Positions 38,273 through 48,000 of a DNA stretch of 52,185 nt are shown here, in pieces (position 1 is the first letter of the stretch; every line of letters starts with the position of its first letter). The position numbers and the translations under genes were made by a program. The stretch is from assembly GCF_000971275.1 (NCBI RefSeq), contig NZ_LAPV01000008.1:1-52185 (forward strand). The letters are read 5' to 3'. Below the pieces are notes generated by a model. That model did not search any database and was not told where the DNA came from. It saw only the letters and a program-made list of their open reading frames with translations. This DNA is from Devosia psychrophila (GTDB lineage Bacteria; Pseudomonadota; Alphaproteobacteria; Rhizobiales; Devosiaceae).

Positions 38273-39130
38273 TTACAGCTCCTTGCGAATATCGACGATG
38301 CGCAGAATGCCCGCAACCATGAACAGCACCAGCGCCAGCAGCACGATGGCATTGGCTGCGGCCGCTGGATATTGCAGCAGCGACATCTGGTTGCGCATCA
38401 TCAAAGCCACCGACGCGCTCTGCCCCCCGCTCATCACCTGCACTGTCGAGAAATCCGCCATCACCAGCGTGACGACGAAGATAGAACCAATCGCAACGCC
38501 CGGCTTGGCCAGCGGTAGGATCACATTCCAGATCACCTGCCAGTCCCTCGCGCCGGCATCGCGTGCTGCTTCGACCAAGGATTTATCGATACGCATCATG
38601 GTGTTGAAGATCGGCGTCACCATGAACAGCGTGTAGAGATGCACCATGGCGAGCACGACCGCGAAGTCCGAATACAGCAGCCATTCCACCGGCTGATCGA
38701 CGATACCGGCCCCCACCAGCCCCGAATTGATCAACCCGTTCCGCCCCAGCACCGGGATCCAGGAGATCATGCGGATAATGTTGGAGGTCAGGAACGGCAC
38801 CGTGCAGACGAGGAACAGGATCATCTGCGTCGTGGCGCTGCGCACATGGAACGCCAGAAAATACGCTACCCAGAAGCCGATAAATGCCGTGATGGCCCAG
38901 ACCAGGGCGGCAAATTTCAGTGTGTTGCCATAGGTTTTCCAGGTGACCCAGGAGCCGAGCGTCTCGGCATAGTTGAAGGTCAGAAAGCCCGGATACATGC
39001 CGACAAAGTCGTAATCCCAGAAGCTGACGACCAGCAGCAGCAGGATCGGGATGGCGAGGAAGAACCCGAGGATCAAGAGCAGCGACGTGGCCTGGATATA
39101 GGGCGTGGCGCGGCTCAAAAAGTTATTCAT
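38273..39130 (-). CDS. ABC transporter permease (PotB-like)
   Basis: A 285-residue permease with six helices and EAA loop VEAARDAGARDWQVIWNVILPLAKPGVAIG. ATG 39130 (MNNFLSRATPYIQ) is preferred because GGGGA lies about eight bases upstream; a GTG at 39160 would place the start against a repeat. It is separated from the binding-protein gene by palindromic repeats. Confidence 0.9.
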   Translation of the reverse strand: MNNFLSRATPYIQATSLLLILGFFLAIPILLLLVVSFWDYDFVGMYPGFLTFNYAETLGSWVTWKTYGNTLKFAALVWAITAFIGFWVAYFLAFHVRSATTQMILFLVCTVPFLTSNIIRMISWIPVLGRNGLINSGLVGAGIVDQPVEWLLYSDFAVVLAMVHLYTLFMVTPIFNTMMRIDKSLVEAARDAGARDWQVIWNVILPLAKPGVAIGSIFVVTLVMADFSTVQVMSGGQSASVALMMRNQMSLLQYPAAAANAIVLLALVLFMVAGILRIVDIRKEL

Positions 39131-39158
39131 TGGATTGTCCCCGGCATTCGCAGTCGAC

Positions 39159-39182
39159 ACCCTCCCCCTTTGCGGGGAGGGT
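39159..39182. repeat. CCTCCCC palindrome, variant copy
   Basis: ACCCTCCCC (39159-39167) and GGGGAGGGT (39174-39182) enclose CTTTGC. It is related to the copies at 1574 and 39236. Confidence 0.6.
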
Positions 39183-39195
39183 CAGGGAGGGGGAG

Positions 39196-39221
39196 GTTTG
39201 GCCCGAATATCAGGGCCAAAC
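39196..39221. repeat. Inner palindrome of the intercistronic repeat cluster
   Basis: GTTTGGCCC (39196-39204) and GGGCCAAAC (39213-39221) form a perfect 9-bp stem. It is flanked by GGAGGGGGAGG on the left and CTCCCCC on the right, which extend the symmetry. Confidence 0.65.
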
Positions 39222-39235
39222 GCTCCCCCACCTAG

Positions 39236-39256
39236 CCTCCCCCGTCGAGGGGGAGG
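39236..39256. repeat. CCTCCCCC palindrome, copy 2
   Basis: CCTCCCCC (39236-39243) and GGGGGAGG (39249-39256) enclose GTCGA; the arms are identical to the copy at 1574-1595. Three hairpins in 100 bases follow the binding-protein gene and may limit read-through into the permeases. Confidence 0.7.
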
Positions 39257-39299
39257 TACCGTTCGGTGGTTGCGGGCAGATTAGTTGCCCTCATCAAAT

Positions 39300-40589
39300 T
39301 TAGGCAGCGATGAACTCGTTCCAGCGGCGGACCATGTAGCGGTCTTCGTCCATCACCGAGTTCCAGCAGGCGACCTTGCCCATGCGCTCTTCGAACGAGC
39401 CGCCGTCACGGATCGCGCCGGCCTGTTCCATCACCGTGCCATCGGGCGCCAGGATATCGCCAGCGGCGGCCTTGCCCTCGATCCAGTAGCCCCATTCGTC
39501 GGCCGACATGTGCTCCTTGGCAGTGTCCATGGCTGCCGAGTAATAGCCTTGGCGGTTAAGATAGCCGCCCACCCAGCCCGAGGTGTACCAGTTGATATAT
39601 TCGTACGCCGCATCGAGCTGGGCGCCCTCTAGATGCGCCGCAAGACCGAGACCGCCGCCCCATGAGCGATAGCCTTCCTTGAGCGGCTGGTACTTGCAGG
39701 CGATGCCCTTGGAGCGCACGGCGGCCACGGCCGGCGACCACATCGACTGGATCACCACTTCGCCGGAGCTCATCAGGTTGACCGACTCGTCGAAGCTCTT
39801 CCAGAAAGCGCGGAACTGGCCGTCCTGCTTGGCCTTGATCAGGAAATCGATGGTCGCATCGATCTCGTCCGTGGTCATGTTGCCCTTGTCGCCATAGGTG
39901 ATGTTGCCCATGGCTTCCATGATCATCGCCGCATCCATGATGCCAATCGAGGGCACGTTGATGATGGCGGTCTTGCCCTTGAAGGCCGGGTCCATGATAT
40001 CGGCCCAGGTGGTGATATCACGGCCGACGAGGTCGGGACGGATGCCCAGCGTATCGGCATTGTAGATCGTCGGAACCATGGTGAACCAGCCGGTTTCGCC
40101 CTTGGCGAAAGTCTTTTCGCCCGGAGCTTCGACATAACCCACGGTATGAGGCGCTGTACCCTGCGCGATGACGCTGTCAGGCAGCAGCTTGCCGGTTTTG
40201 AACAGCGGCACGATCTTGTCGTAATAGGTGAGCCTGGAGATATCCATCGGCTGGATCACGCCGGTGGGGAACACCTTCTTGAGGATCCAGTATTCGATAT
40301 CGGCAATGTCATAGCTGTCGGGCTGGGTCACGGCACGCTGCGCGGCGGCATCGGAATCAGTTGCCGTCATCTCGAGCGTGATGCCAAGGTCGGCCTTGCA
40401 CTTCTCGGCAATGGCGTTGAGGTTGGATACGCCTGTGCCGAACTGGCGCAGCGTGATCGGGTTCTGTGCCCAGATGGTGGGGAAGCCAGTAATGACTCCT
40501 GTGCCCAGCGCCGTGCCGGCCGCGGCAGCGGCGCCGGTCTTGAGCAGGTTGCGGCGGGAAATGCCGGTCTTCTTGATGGTTTCTGTCAT
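39300..40589 (-). CDS. ABC transporter substrate-binding protein, Tat-exported (polyamine-type)
   Basis: A 429-residue periplasmic receptor. The N-terminus MTETIKKTGISRRNLLKTGAAAAAG is a twin-arginine signal (SRRNLLK), so it is exported folded. The mature part (LRQFGTGVSN; IADIEYWILKKVF) belongs to the spermidine/putrescine-type extracellular solute-binding family. The ligand is not evident; an operon racemase suggests a ureide or hydantoin rather than a polyamine. ATG 40589 gives a proper signal peptide, and a longer upstream frame is rejected. Confidence 0.88.
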   Translation of the reverse strand: MTETIKKTGISRRNLLKTGAAAAAGTALGTGVITGFPTIWAQNPITLRQFGTGVSNLNAIAEKCKADLGITLEMTATDSDAAAQRAVTQPDSYDIADIEYWILKKVFPTGVIQPMDISRLTYYDKIVPLFKTGKLLPDSVIAQGTAPHTVGYVEAPGEKTFAKGETGWFTMVPTIYNADTLGIRPDLVGRDITTWADIMDPAFKGKTAIINVPSIGIMDAAMIMEAMGNITYGDKGNMTTDEIDATIDFLIKAKQDGQFRAFWKSFDESVNLMSSGEVVIQSMWSPAVAAVRSKGIACKYQPLKEGYRSWGGGLGLAAHLEGAQLDAAYEYINWYTSGWVGGYLNRQGYYSAAMDTAKEHMSADEWGYWIEGKAAAGDILAPDGTVMEQAGAIRDGGSFEERMGKVACWNSVMDEDRYMVRRWNEFIAA

Positions 40590-40620
40590 AGCCTGAACGT
40601 CCCTGTTGCTGAGCTGAGAT

Positions 40621-41709
<1,089 letters not shown>

Positions 41710-41738
41710 TCAGCGCACCCCGTTTGTCGGAGAGCTAC

Positions 41739-41949
41739 ATGCATCAGCCGTGCCAGAACGTGTCCGCTGAATTAACCTGTTGCTATAATTCGAAAATCAC
41801 CGAGCCACCGATCGGACTAATTATAGGCAGCCAGCATACTTGCGCGATTTGTAGGCATTGAGTTCAGAACCAGCCGAAATTGTATGCAATCCAGGCGGGG
41901 ACTGCATGCCACTTCTCACTTCCGTTGCCGGTCGATTGCACTTATGCAT
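41739..41949. promoter_or_regulatory. Cluster of ATGCA-type candidate operators in the divergent intergenic region
   Basis: ATTGTATGCAAT (41879-41890) resembles the TTGTATACAA-type sites bound by FCD-class GntR regulators. Related palindromes ATGCAT (41739-41744), GCATGC (41904-41909) and ATGCAT (41944-41949) lie in the same 258-base region between the PotA-like and GntR genes. Binding by the adjacent GntR protein is inferred. Confidence 0.45.
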
Positions 41950-41967
41950 GCTGTATCCGGGTGACCC

Positions 41968-42684
41968 ATGACTCTTGTCGACCAGACGTTTGCCGTGCCG
42001 CCAGTCGCCGAAGACCGCGCCGCGATGATCCGTGAGTATCTGCGCGATGCCATCGTTGACCGGCGCCTGGCGCCGGGCACCAAGCTCAATGAGGCCGAAG
42101 TCGGCACTCTGTTCGATGTCAGCCGCACCGTCGTGCGGGCCGCCCTGCAGGCTCTGGCTTTCGAGGGACTGGTCAAGACCGAGCGCAATCGCGGCGCTTT
42201 CGTTGCCAATCCCAGCCCTGATGAGGCCCGCCAGGTATTCGCCTCGCGCCGCCTGATCGAGCCAGGCATTGCGCGCGCTGCGGCCGAGTGCGTCACGCCT
42301 AAGGACATCGCATCCTTTCGCGCCCGCCTGCATGACGAAAGCCGGCTGCTGGGCGAACGCGGCCCCAGCGCTAGACGCGCTGAAATTCACGCGTCGGGCG
42401 ATTTCCACCTGCTGTTGGCCAATGTCGCCGGCAACGCCATCCTGTTGCGCTTCATGGAAGAACTGGTCGCCCGCTCTTCGCTAGTCATCGCCCTTTATGG
42501 CCGCTCCGGCGCCTCGAGCTGCGGCCACAATGATCACGCCAATATCGTTAATGCCCTGGAAGCCGGCGACGGCGACAAGGCTGCCCAACTGCTCTTGTCC
42601 CATATCGACCATATCGAGGCCGATCTGGACCTGCGCTCCACCACAGGGCTCGCTCTGGCCGAAGCGCTCAATACGCAGGACTGA
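41968..42684 (+). CDS. GntR family (FCD subfamily) transcriptional regulator
   Basis: A 238-residue regulator. The winged helix is at about residues 15-85 (REYLRDAIVDRRLAPGTKLNEAEV, then SRTVVRAALQALAFEGLVKTERNRGAFVA). The C-terminal FCD ligand domain has the metal-binding His pattern (FHLLLANVAGN; GHNDHANIVNALEAGD; LLSHIDHIE). It is divergent from the polyamine-type ABC operon and upstream of the amidohydrolase, so it probably controls both sides in response to a catabolic intermediate. Confidence 0.92.
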   Translation: MTLVDQTFAVPPVAEDRAAMIREYLRDAIVDRRLAPGTKLNEAEVGTLFDVSRTVVRAALQALAFEGLVKTERNRGAFVANPSPDEARQVFASRRLIEPGIARAAAECVTPKDIASFRARLHDESRLLGERGPSARRAEIHASGDFHLLLANVAGNAILLRFMEELVARSSLVIALYGRSGASSCGHNDHANIVNALEAGDGDKAAQLLLSHIDHIEADLDLRSTTGLALAEALNTQD

Positions 42685-42784
42685 CCGGAAACGGTCTCGA
42701 AATCCACAACAGTCGCGTTGAATATCTGTTGCCTTGCAACGCCCTAGGCGCAAGACTTGTGCCGGTCATATGTGGAGCGTTTGC

Positions 42785-44140
42785 ATGAGCGATTTTGATC
42801 TTGTCCTGGCCGGCACAGTCGTCCTGCCTGACGGCGTGATCAAAGGCGGCTATGTCGCCGTCCGCGACGGCAAGATTGCCCATGTCGGCACCGGCACGCC
42901 TCCCGCGGCACGCGAAAGCCACCTGTTGGGCGATGCACTGATCCTGCCCGGCGCGATCGATGCCCAGGTCCATTCGCTGAGCCAAAAGAACCAGGAAGAC
43001 TTCATCTGGTCGACCCGTTCGGCCGCGGCGGGCGGCGTCACGACCATCGTCGACATGCCCTATGACGAGGACAATCTGGTCTGCTCCGCCGATGCCGTCC
43101 GGCGCAAGGTCGATCACGCCAGCCCCCAGGCCCGCGTCGATTTCGCCCTCTATGGCACCATCGATCCGCAGGAAGGTCCCGCTCGCATTCTGGAACAAGT
43201 CGAGGCCGGCGTCGCCGCGTTCAAATTCTCCACCTTCGGCACCGACCCAAAACGCTTCCCGCGCATTCCGCCCGCGTTGCTGGAAGAATGTTTCGCTGCG
43301 ATCGCGCCGACAGGTCTGACTGCAGGCGTCCATAACGAAGACGACGAGGCCGTGCGCGCCGCCATCGCCAAGGTCAAGGCTGCCGGCATCACCGACTATC
43401 GCGCCCACGGCATGAGCCGTCCACCATTGACCGAACTGCTCGCCTCGCTGCAAATCTACGAGACTGGCGCGCAGACCGGTTGCCCTGCCCATGTGGTGCA
43501 TTGCTCGCTCGGCCGCGGCTACGAGATCGCCCGCACCTACCGCGACCAGGGCTATGCTGCCACCATCGAATGCTGCATCCACTATCTGACGCTCGACGAG
43601 GAAAATGACGTCCGCCGGCTCGTCGGCAAGGCCAAGATCAACCCGCCGATCCGCCCGCGCGCCGAGGTCGAGCAGATCTGGAAGCATGTGGTCGCGGGCA
43701 ATGTGACGCTGGTATCCACCGATCATGTCAGTTGGTCTGAAGACCGTAAGACCAATCCCGACATGCTTGCAAATGCCTCAGGCGCCCCCGGTCTGGAAGT
43801 GATGGTCCCGCTCTTCATCAAGGGCGCTCTGGAACATGATGTACCGCTGCATTGGGCGGCCAGGCTGATGGCCGAAAACCCGGCGCGCCACTTCCGGATC
43901 GACCATGCCAAGGGTGCACTGACTGCCGACAAAGATGCCGACATCGCCGTGCTGTTCAATCGCCCAACCATCTATGACGCCGCCGCCAGCGGGCACAATG
44001 TAGTCGGCTGGTCGCCCTACAACGGCATCGAACTGCCATGGGTCGTCGGCCTGACCTATTTACGCGGCCAACAGGTCTTCGACGGCACTAAGGTCGCCGA
44101 GCCGGGCACCGGCCATTTCGTCCGCCCCCTACCGCGCTAA
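42785..44140 (+). CDS. Dihydroorotase/hydantoinase-like amidohydrolase with altered metal site
   Basis: A 451-residue cyclic amidohydrolase (allantoinase, dihydroorotase and hydantoinase superfamily). The usual first metal motif D-x-H-x-H reads DAQVHS (residues 59-64), so Gln61 replaces the first His. The rest looks intact: STRSAAAGGVTTIVDMP, the candidate carbamylated Lys147 in AAFKFST, His183 in GVHNEDDE, His239 in HVVHCSLG and Asp313 in STDHVSW. It should hydrolyse a cyclic amide such as a hydantoin, dihydropyrimidine or allantoin, possibly with a single metal. ATG 42785 follows GGAG. It is next to GntR and CodA-like genes. Confidence 0.85.
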   Translation: MSDFDLVLAGTVVLPDGVIKGGYVAVRDGKIAHVGTGTPPAARESHLLGDALILPGAIDAQVHSLSQKNQEDFIWSTRSAAAGGVTTIVDMPYDEDNLVCSADAVRRKVDHASPQARVDFALYGTIDPQEGPARILEQVEAGVAAFKFSTFGTDPKRFPRIPPALLEECFAAIAPTGLTAGVHNEDDEAVRAAIAKVKAAGITDYRAHGMSRPPLTELLASLQIYETGAQTGCPAHVVHCSLGRGYEIARTYRDQGYAATIECCIHYLTLDEENDVRRLVGKAKINPPIRPRAEVEQIWKHVVAGNVTLVSTDHVSWSEDRKTNPDMLANASGAPGLEVMVPLFIKGALEHDVPLHWAARLMAENPARHFRIDHAKGALTADKDADIAVLFNRPTIYDAAASGHNVVGWSPYNGIELPWVVGLTYLRGQQVFDGTKVAEPGTGHFVRPLPR

Positions 44141-44216
44141 TTCTTCCCGGTTCTGGCGGGTTGCTGAGGCAAGCACGATCCGGCACAAGGATCAGAGTTG
44201 CTAAGAGGTGTATTCG

Positions 44217-45515
44217 ATGTTTGGTCTCGTGGTTCGCAATGCCAATTTGCCGGATGGACGCGAGGGCGTCGATATCGCGGTCCAGGACGGACGCATCGTG
44301 GCCGTCGAGCCTGCGATTGCCGGCGCCGCCCAAACCGAAATCGACGCGACCGGACGTCTGGTGACGCCGCCGTTCGTCGATCCGCATTTCCATATGGATG
44401 CCACCCTGTCGCTTGGCCTGCCGCGCATGAATACCTCGGGGACCTTGCTCGAGGGTATTGAACTCTGGGGTGAACTGCGGCCAACGCTGACCAAGGATGC
44501 ATTGATCGAGCGCGCGCTGCGCTATTGCGATCTGGCCGTATCGCAGGGCCTGTTGGCAATCCGCAGCCATATCGACACGAGCGATCCGCGTCTGGTGACT
44601 GCCGAAGCCCTGCTCGAAGTGCGAGATATGGTGGCGCCCTATCTCACGCTGCAGCTCGTCGCATTTCCGCAGGATGGCTATTATCGCGCGCCTGAAGGCG
44701 TTGCCTCCCTTGCACGAGCCCTCGACATGGGCCTCGACGTCGTTGGCGGCATTCCCCACTTCGAGCGCACCATGGCCGACGGTACGGCGTCGGTTGAGGC
44801 GCTCTGCCGCATCGCGGCCGACAGGGGACTGCCCGTCGATATGCATTGCGACGAAACCGATGATCCGCTGTCGCGCCATGTCGAAACGCTAGCGGCGCAG
44901 ACCATCCGGTTCGGTCTTGAAGGACGCGTCGTGGGCTCGCATCTCACCTCGATGCACTCCATGGACAACTACTATGTGTCAAAGCTCATCCCGCTGATGG
45001 CCGAAGCCAGGCTGCATGCCGTCGCCAATCCGCTGATCAACATCATGCTGCAGGGGCGGCACGACACCTATCCCAGGCGCCGCGGCATGACGCGAGTGCC
45101 CGAGCTACTGGCGGCAGGTATCAACGTCGGGTTCGGCCATGATTGCGTGATGGACCCTTGGTACTCGATGGGTTCGGGCGACATGCTCGAGGTGGGGCAT
45201 ATGGCAATCCACGTCGCGCAGATGGCCTCAGTCGCCGACAAGCAGAAGGTTTTTGAAATCCTCACTTACGGCAACGCGCGCGCCATGGGTCTCGACGCCT
45301 ATGGCCTCGAGGCTGGGTGCCACGCCGACCTCGTGATCCTGCAGGCGCGCGATGCCGTGGAAGCCCTGCGACTCAAGGCCAACCGGTTGACCGTTATCCG
45401 CCGTGGCAAGATCATCGCCGAGACGCCGGCCCGGCTCACCACCCTTAGTCTGCCAGGTCGACCGGGGCAGGTAGATGCAGCGGCTTACGCCCCACAAATT
45501 GTCAACTGGCAGTAA
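44217..45515 (+). CDS. CodA-like cytosine deaminase family amidohydrolase
   Basis: A 432-residue deaminase. It keeps the CodA metal set: His57 and His59 in DPHFHMD, His210 in DMHCDETDDPLSR with general acid/base Glu213, His242 in GSHLTSMHS and Asp309 in GFGHDCVMDPWYSMG. The substrate-recognition Gln152 in AFPQDG is present. Cys310 replaces the Asp that follows the metal Asp in Escherichia coli CodA, so the substrate may differ (isoguanine, creatinine or another base). AAGAGGTG (44203-44210) supports ATG 44217. Confidence 0.87.
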   Translation: MFGLVVRNANLPDGREGVDIAVQDGRIVAVEPAIAGAAQTEIDATGRLVTPPFVDPHFHMDATLSLGLPRMNTSGTLLEGIELWGELRPTLTKDALIERALRYCDLAVSQGLLAIRSHIDTSDPRLVTAEALLEVRDMVAPYLTLQLVAFPQDGYYRAPEGVASLARALDMGLDVVGGIPHFERTMADGTASVEALCRIAADRGLPVDMHCDETDDPLSRHVETLAAQTIRFGLEGRVVGSHLTSMHSMDNYYVSKLIPLMAEARLHAVANPLINIMLQGRHDTYPRRRGMTRVPELLAAGINVGFGHDCVMDPWYSMGSGDMLEVGHMAIHVAQMASVADKQKVFEILTYGNARAMGLDAYGLEAGCHADLVILQARDAVEALRLKANRLTVIRRGKIIAETPARLTTLSLPGRPGQVDAAAYAPQIVNWQ

Positions 45516-45597
45516 AATAGGCATGAGCGCCGCTTGACATAATTTTGGGCAGACGGTCAGTGTAATTCTTCCAATTGGTCAAAATCGGGACAGGGAA

Positions 45598-46584
45598 ATG
45601 GCAAACAGTTTCAAGATGTCGCGCCGCACGGTGCTCGCCACCGGCCTCGCGCTGGGCGCAACTGCGCTGGTGCCCTCAGCACGCGCGCAGACGGTCATCA
45701 AGGTCGCGGGCATTCATGCATCGCCAGTTGAAAATGCCTGGAATTCGCGGCTGCATGAAGCCATGCTCGATGCGGCCAAGGAAGGCCTGATCGAATACGT
45801 GTTCTCCGAAGGCGTTTCAGGCACCGACTATGCCCGCGCCATGCGTGAATATGCCGAGCAGGGCCACCAGTTGATCGTGGGCGAGTCCTATGCCGTCGAA
45901 ACGGAAGCCCGTCAGGTTGCCGCCGACTATCCTGACACCGCGTTTCTGATGGGTTCGAGCGGCGAGCCTTCAGGCGATAATTTCGGCACCTTTGGCACCT
46001 GGAACCACGAAGCCGCTTACCTCACCGGCATGCTGGCCGGCGCGATGACCAAGTCCAATGTCGTGGGCTCGGTTGGCGCCATTCCGATCCCCGAAGTCAA
46101 TATGCTGATCAACGCCTTCAACTTGGGCGCCAAGGAAGTGAACCCCGAGGTTAAGACTCTCGTCGCCTTCATCGGCACATTCTTTGATCCTCCCAAGGCG
46201 CGCGAAGCCGGCCTTGCCCAGATCGACGCCGGCGCCGACATCCTGTTCGGCGAACGCATTGGCACCGCCGACGCGGCCAAGGAACGTGGCATCAAGTCCG
46301 TTGGCTCGCTGATCGACTACACGCCGCGCTATCCCGACACCGTCTTTGCCAACGCTATGTGGTACTTCCGTCCCCTGCTTGACGCAGCGCTGGTCGATGT
46401 CGCGGCCGGAACGCCGGTGGGCAAGAACTACACGCCGACCAGCCTGATGAAGGACGGCGGCAATGACATCGTCTATGTGCCGGACGCAGCGCCAGCCGAG
46501 GCCGTCGCGGCCATGGAAGCCAAACGCACCGCCATCAAGGCTGGCGAATTCGAAGTGCCAATCAATATGGAAGAACCCGCCTGA
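45598..46584 (+). CDS. BMP family ABC transporter substrate-binding protein
   Basis: A 328-residue receptor of the basic-membrane-protein (PnrA/BmpA) family, whose studied members bind purine nucleosides or related compounds. The N-terminus MSRRTVLATGLALGATALVPSARAQ is a Tat-type signal. The mature protein starts VIKVAGIHASPVENAWN and contains FLMGSSGEPSGDNFGTF and AYLTGMLAGAMTKSN. An 82-base gap upstream contains TTGACA (45535-45540), so a separate promoter is possible. The amidase, ATPase and permeases follow closely. Confidence 0.92.
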   Translation: MANSFKMSRRTVLATGLALGATALVPSARAQTVIKVAGIHASPVENAWNSRLHEAMLDAAKEGLIEYVFSEGVSGTDYARAMREYAEQGHQLIVGESYAVETEARQVAADYPDTAFLMGSSGEPSGDNFGTFGTWNHEAAYLTGMLAGAMTKSNVVGSVGAIPIPEVNMLINAFNLGAKEVNPEVKTLVAFIGTFFDPPKAREAGLAQIDAGADILFGERIGTADAAKERGIKSVGSLIDYTPRYPDTVFANAMWYFRPLLDAALVDVAAGTPVGKNYTPTSLMKDGGNDIVYVPDAAPAEAVAAMEAKRTAIKAGEFEVPINMEEPA

Positions 46585-46596
46585 TCGTTCCCATCC

Positions 46597-48000
46597 ATGC
46601 TGACGACACCGACCCAATCTGATGATGCGATGGCGCTTGCGAGCGCCATCGCCGCTGGCAGAACCAGCGCGACCGCTGCGATGACTGCTTCGATCGCGGC
46701 AGCAAAAGCTGACCCGTTCGGCGCAATAGTATTCCTCGATACCGATCTTGGATTGGCGACTGCCGCTGCCTGCGACCGCTCGCCTGACCCCGAGCGGCCC
46801 TTCCTCGGCGTACCGACGCTGGCCAAGGATCTGGGCGGACCGTTTGCTGGCATTCCAATGCGGGCCGGCTCTCGCACTCTGGCCGATGATCCTTCCGCAG
46901 ACTCCGATCTAGCCCAACGTTTTCGCGTCAGCGGACTTTGCCTGTTCGGCAGCACCACCGCCCCCGAATTCGGGCTGGCACTGAGCAGCGAACCGGCTGT
47001 CGGGCCGGTCTGCCGCAATCCACTTGATCCGACCCGCACCGCAGGCGGCTCATCGGGCGGCGCCGCAGCGGCGGTCGCATCCGGGATCGTCGCCATCGCT
47101 CATGCCACCGATGCTGGCGGCTCGGTCCGCGTTCCGGCGGCCTGTTGTGGGCTTGTCGGGCTCAAGCCATCGCGCGGCGCCATGCCGGCTGGGCCCGGCT
47201 TTGGCAATTATCTCGGCGGCATCGCCACCGAACTTACCGTCTGCCGTTCCGTCCGCGACACGGCACTTGCCTTGGCGTCATTCTCGGGGTCCGCACGTGG
47301 CCCCTTTCCAAACCCGGCGATGCTGGACACCGGCACAGGCCCGCTGCGCGTCGGCATGGTCGTAGATTTCGGTGGACGCTACCCGATCGACCCGGCCCGC
47401 CAGTCCGCCATCGAAGCTGCGGGTCAGTCCTTGGAGCAAGGCGGGCATCAAATAATCCCCCTGGCATGGTCCGAGTTCGACGCCATGGCGGAAACCTCGG
47501 CGCAGGTCTTCGAAACCATAGTCTCCGTCAACCTCGCCGCGCTGTTCGGCACCTTTGCCCTCGATCCTTCTGTCGCAGAGCCGCTGACCCAGGCAGTCAT
47601 CGCTAATGGACAGGCACTGGGCGGCACGACCGTCTGGGATCGGCTCAATCAAAGCGTCTTGGTCAGCCACGCGCTTTGGCAGCTATTCGACCGCGTCGAT
47701 GTGGTGATCGCGCCGATGCTGGCAGGCCCTCCGCCGTTGCTCGGACATTTCCCGAACGATCACGGCGACACCACCGCCCATTTTGACCGCATGACGGCGA
47801 TGGCTCCCTTGGCGTCCGTAGCCAATATCGCCGGTTGCCCGGCAATTACCTTGCCCTTCGGCAGCGACGCCGCCGGCCTGCCGTTGCCGCTGCAGTTGCT
47901 GGCGCCAATGGGTGGTGACATCCGCCTCCTGGCTCTTGCTGCCCGACTGGAATCCGAGCATCGCTGGACCCATCGCTTTCCTGTCGCGGGCCTGCCATGA
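46597..48000 (+). CDS. Amidase (amidase signature family)
   Basis: A 467-residue hydrolase with the complete Ser-cisSer-Lys triad of the amidase signature: Lys77 in TLAKDLGG, cis-Ser in GGSSGGAAAAV (152-153) and nucleophile Ser176 in DAGGSVRVPAA. It is inserted between the binding-protein gene and the ATPase gene of one importer and overlaps the latter by four bases, so its substrate is probably the imported compound or its ring-opened, N-carbamoyl or amide product. Homologues include allophanate hydrolase and other amide hydrolases; which one is not evident. Confidence 0.88.
   Translation: MLTTPTQSDDAMALASAIAAGRTSATAAMTASIAAAKADPFGAIVFLDTDLGLATAAACDRSPDPERPFLGVPTLAKDLGGPFAGIPMRAGSRTLADDPSADSDLAQRFRVSGLCLFGSTTAPEFGLALSSEPAVGPVCRNPLDPTRTAGGSSGGAAAAVASGIVAIAHATDAGGSVRVPAACCGLVGLKPSRGAMPAGPGFGNYLGGIATELTVCRSVRDTALALASFSGSARGPFPNPAMLDTGTGPLRVGMVVDFGGRYPIDPARQSAIEAAGQSLEQGGHQIIPLAWSEFDAMAETSAQVFETIVSVNLAALFGTFALDPSVAEPLTQAVIANGQALGGTTVWDRLNQSVLVSHALWQLFDRVDVVIAPMLAGPPPLLGHFPNDHGDTTAHFDRMTAMAPLASVANIAGCPAITLPFGSDAAGLPLPLQLLAPMGGDIRLLALAARLESEHRWTHRFPVAGLP

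Noticed and set aside
41784..41825. TATAAT hexamers on both strands in the GntR intergenic region
   Set aside because: Neither has an acceptable -35 at 16-18 bases, so I do not call promoters there.
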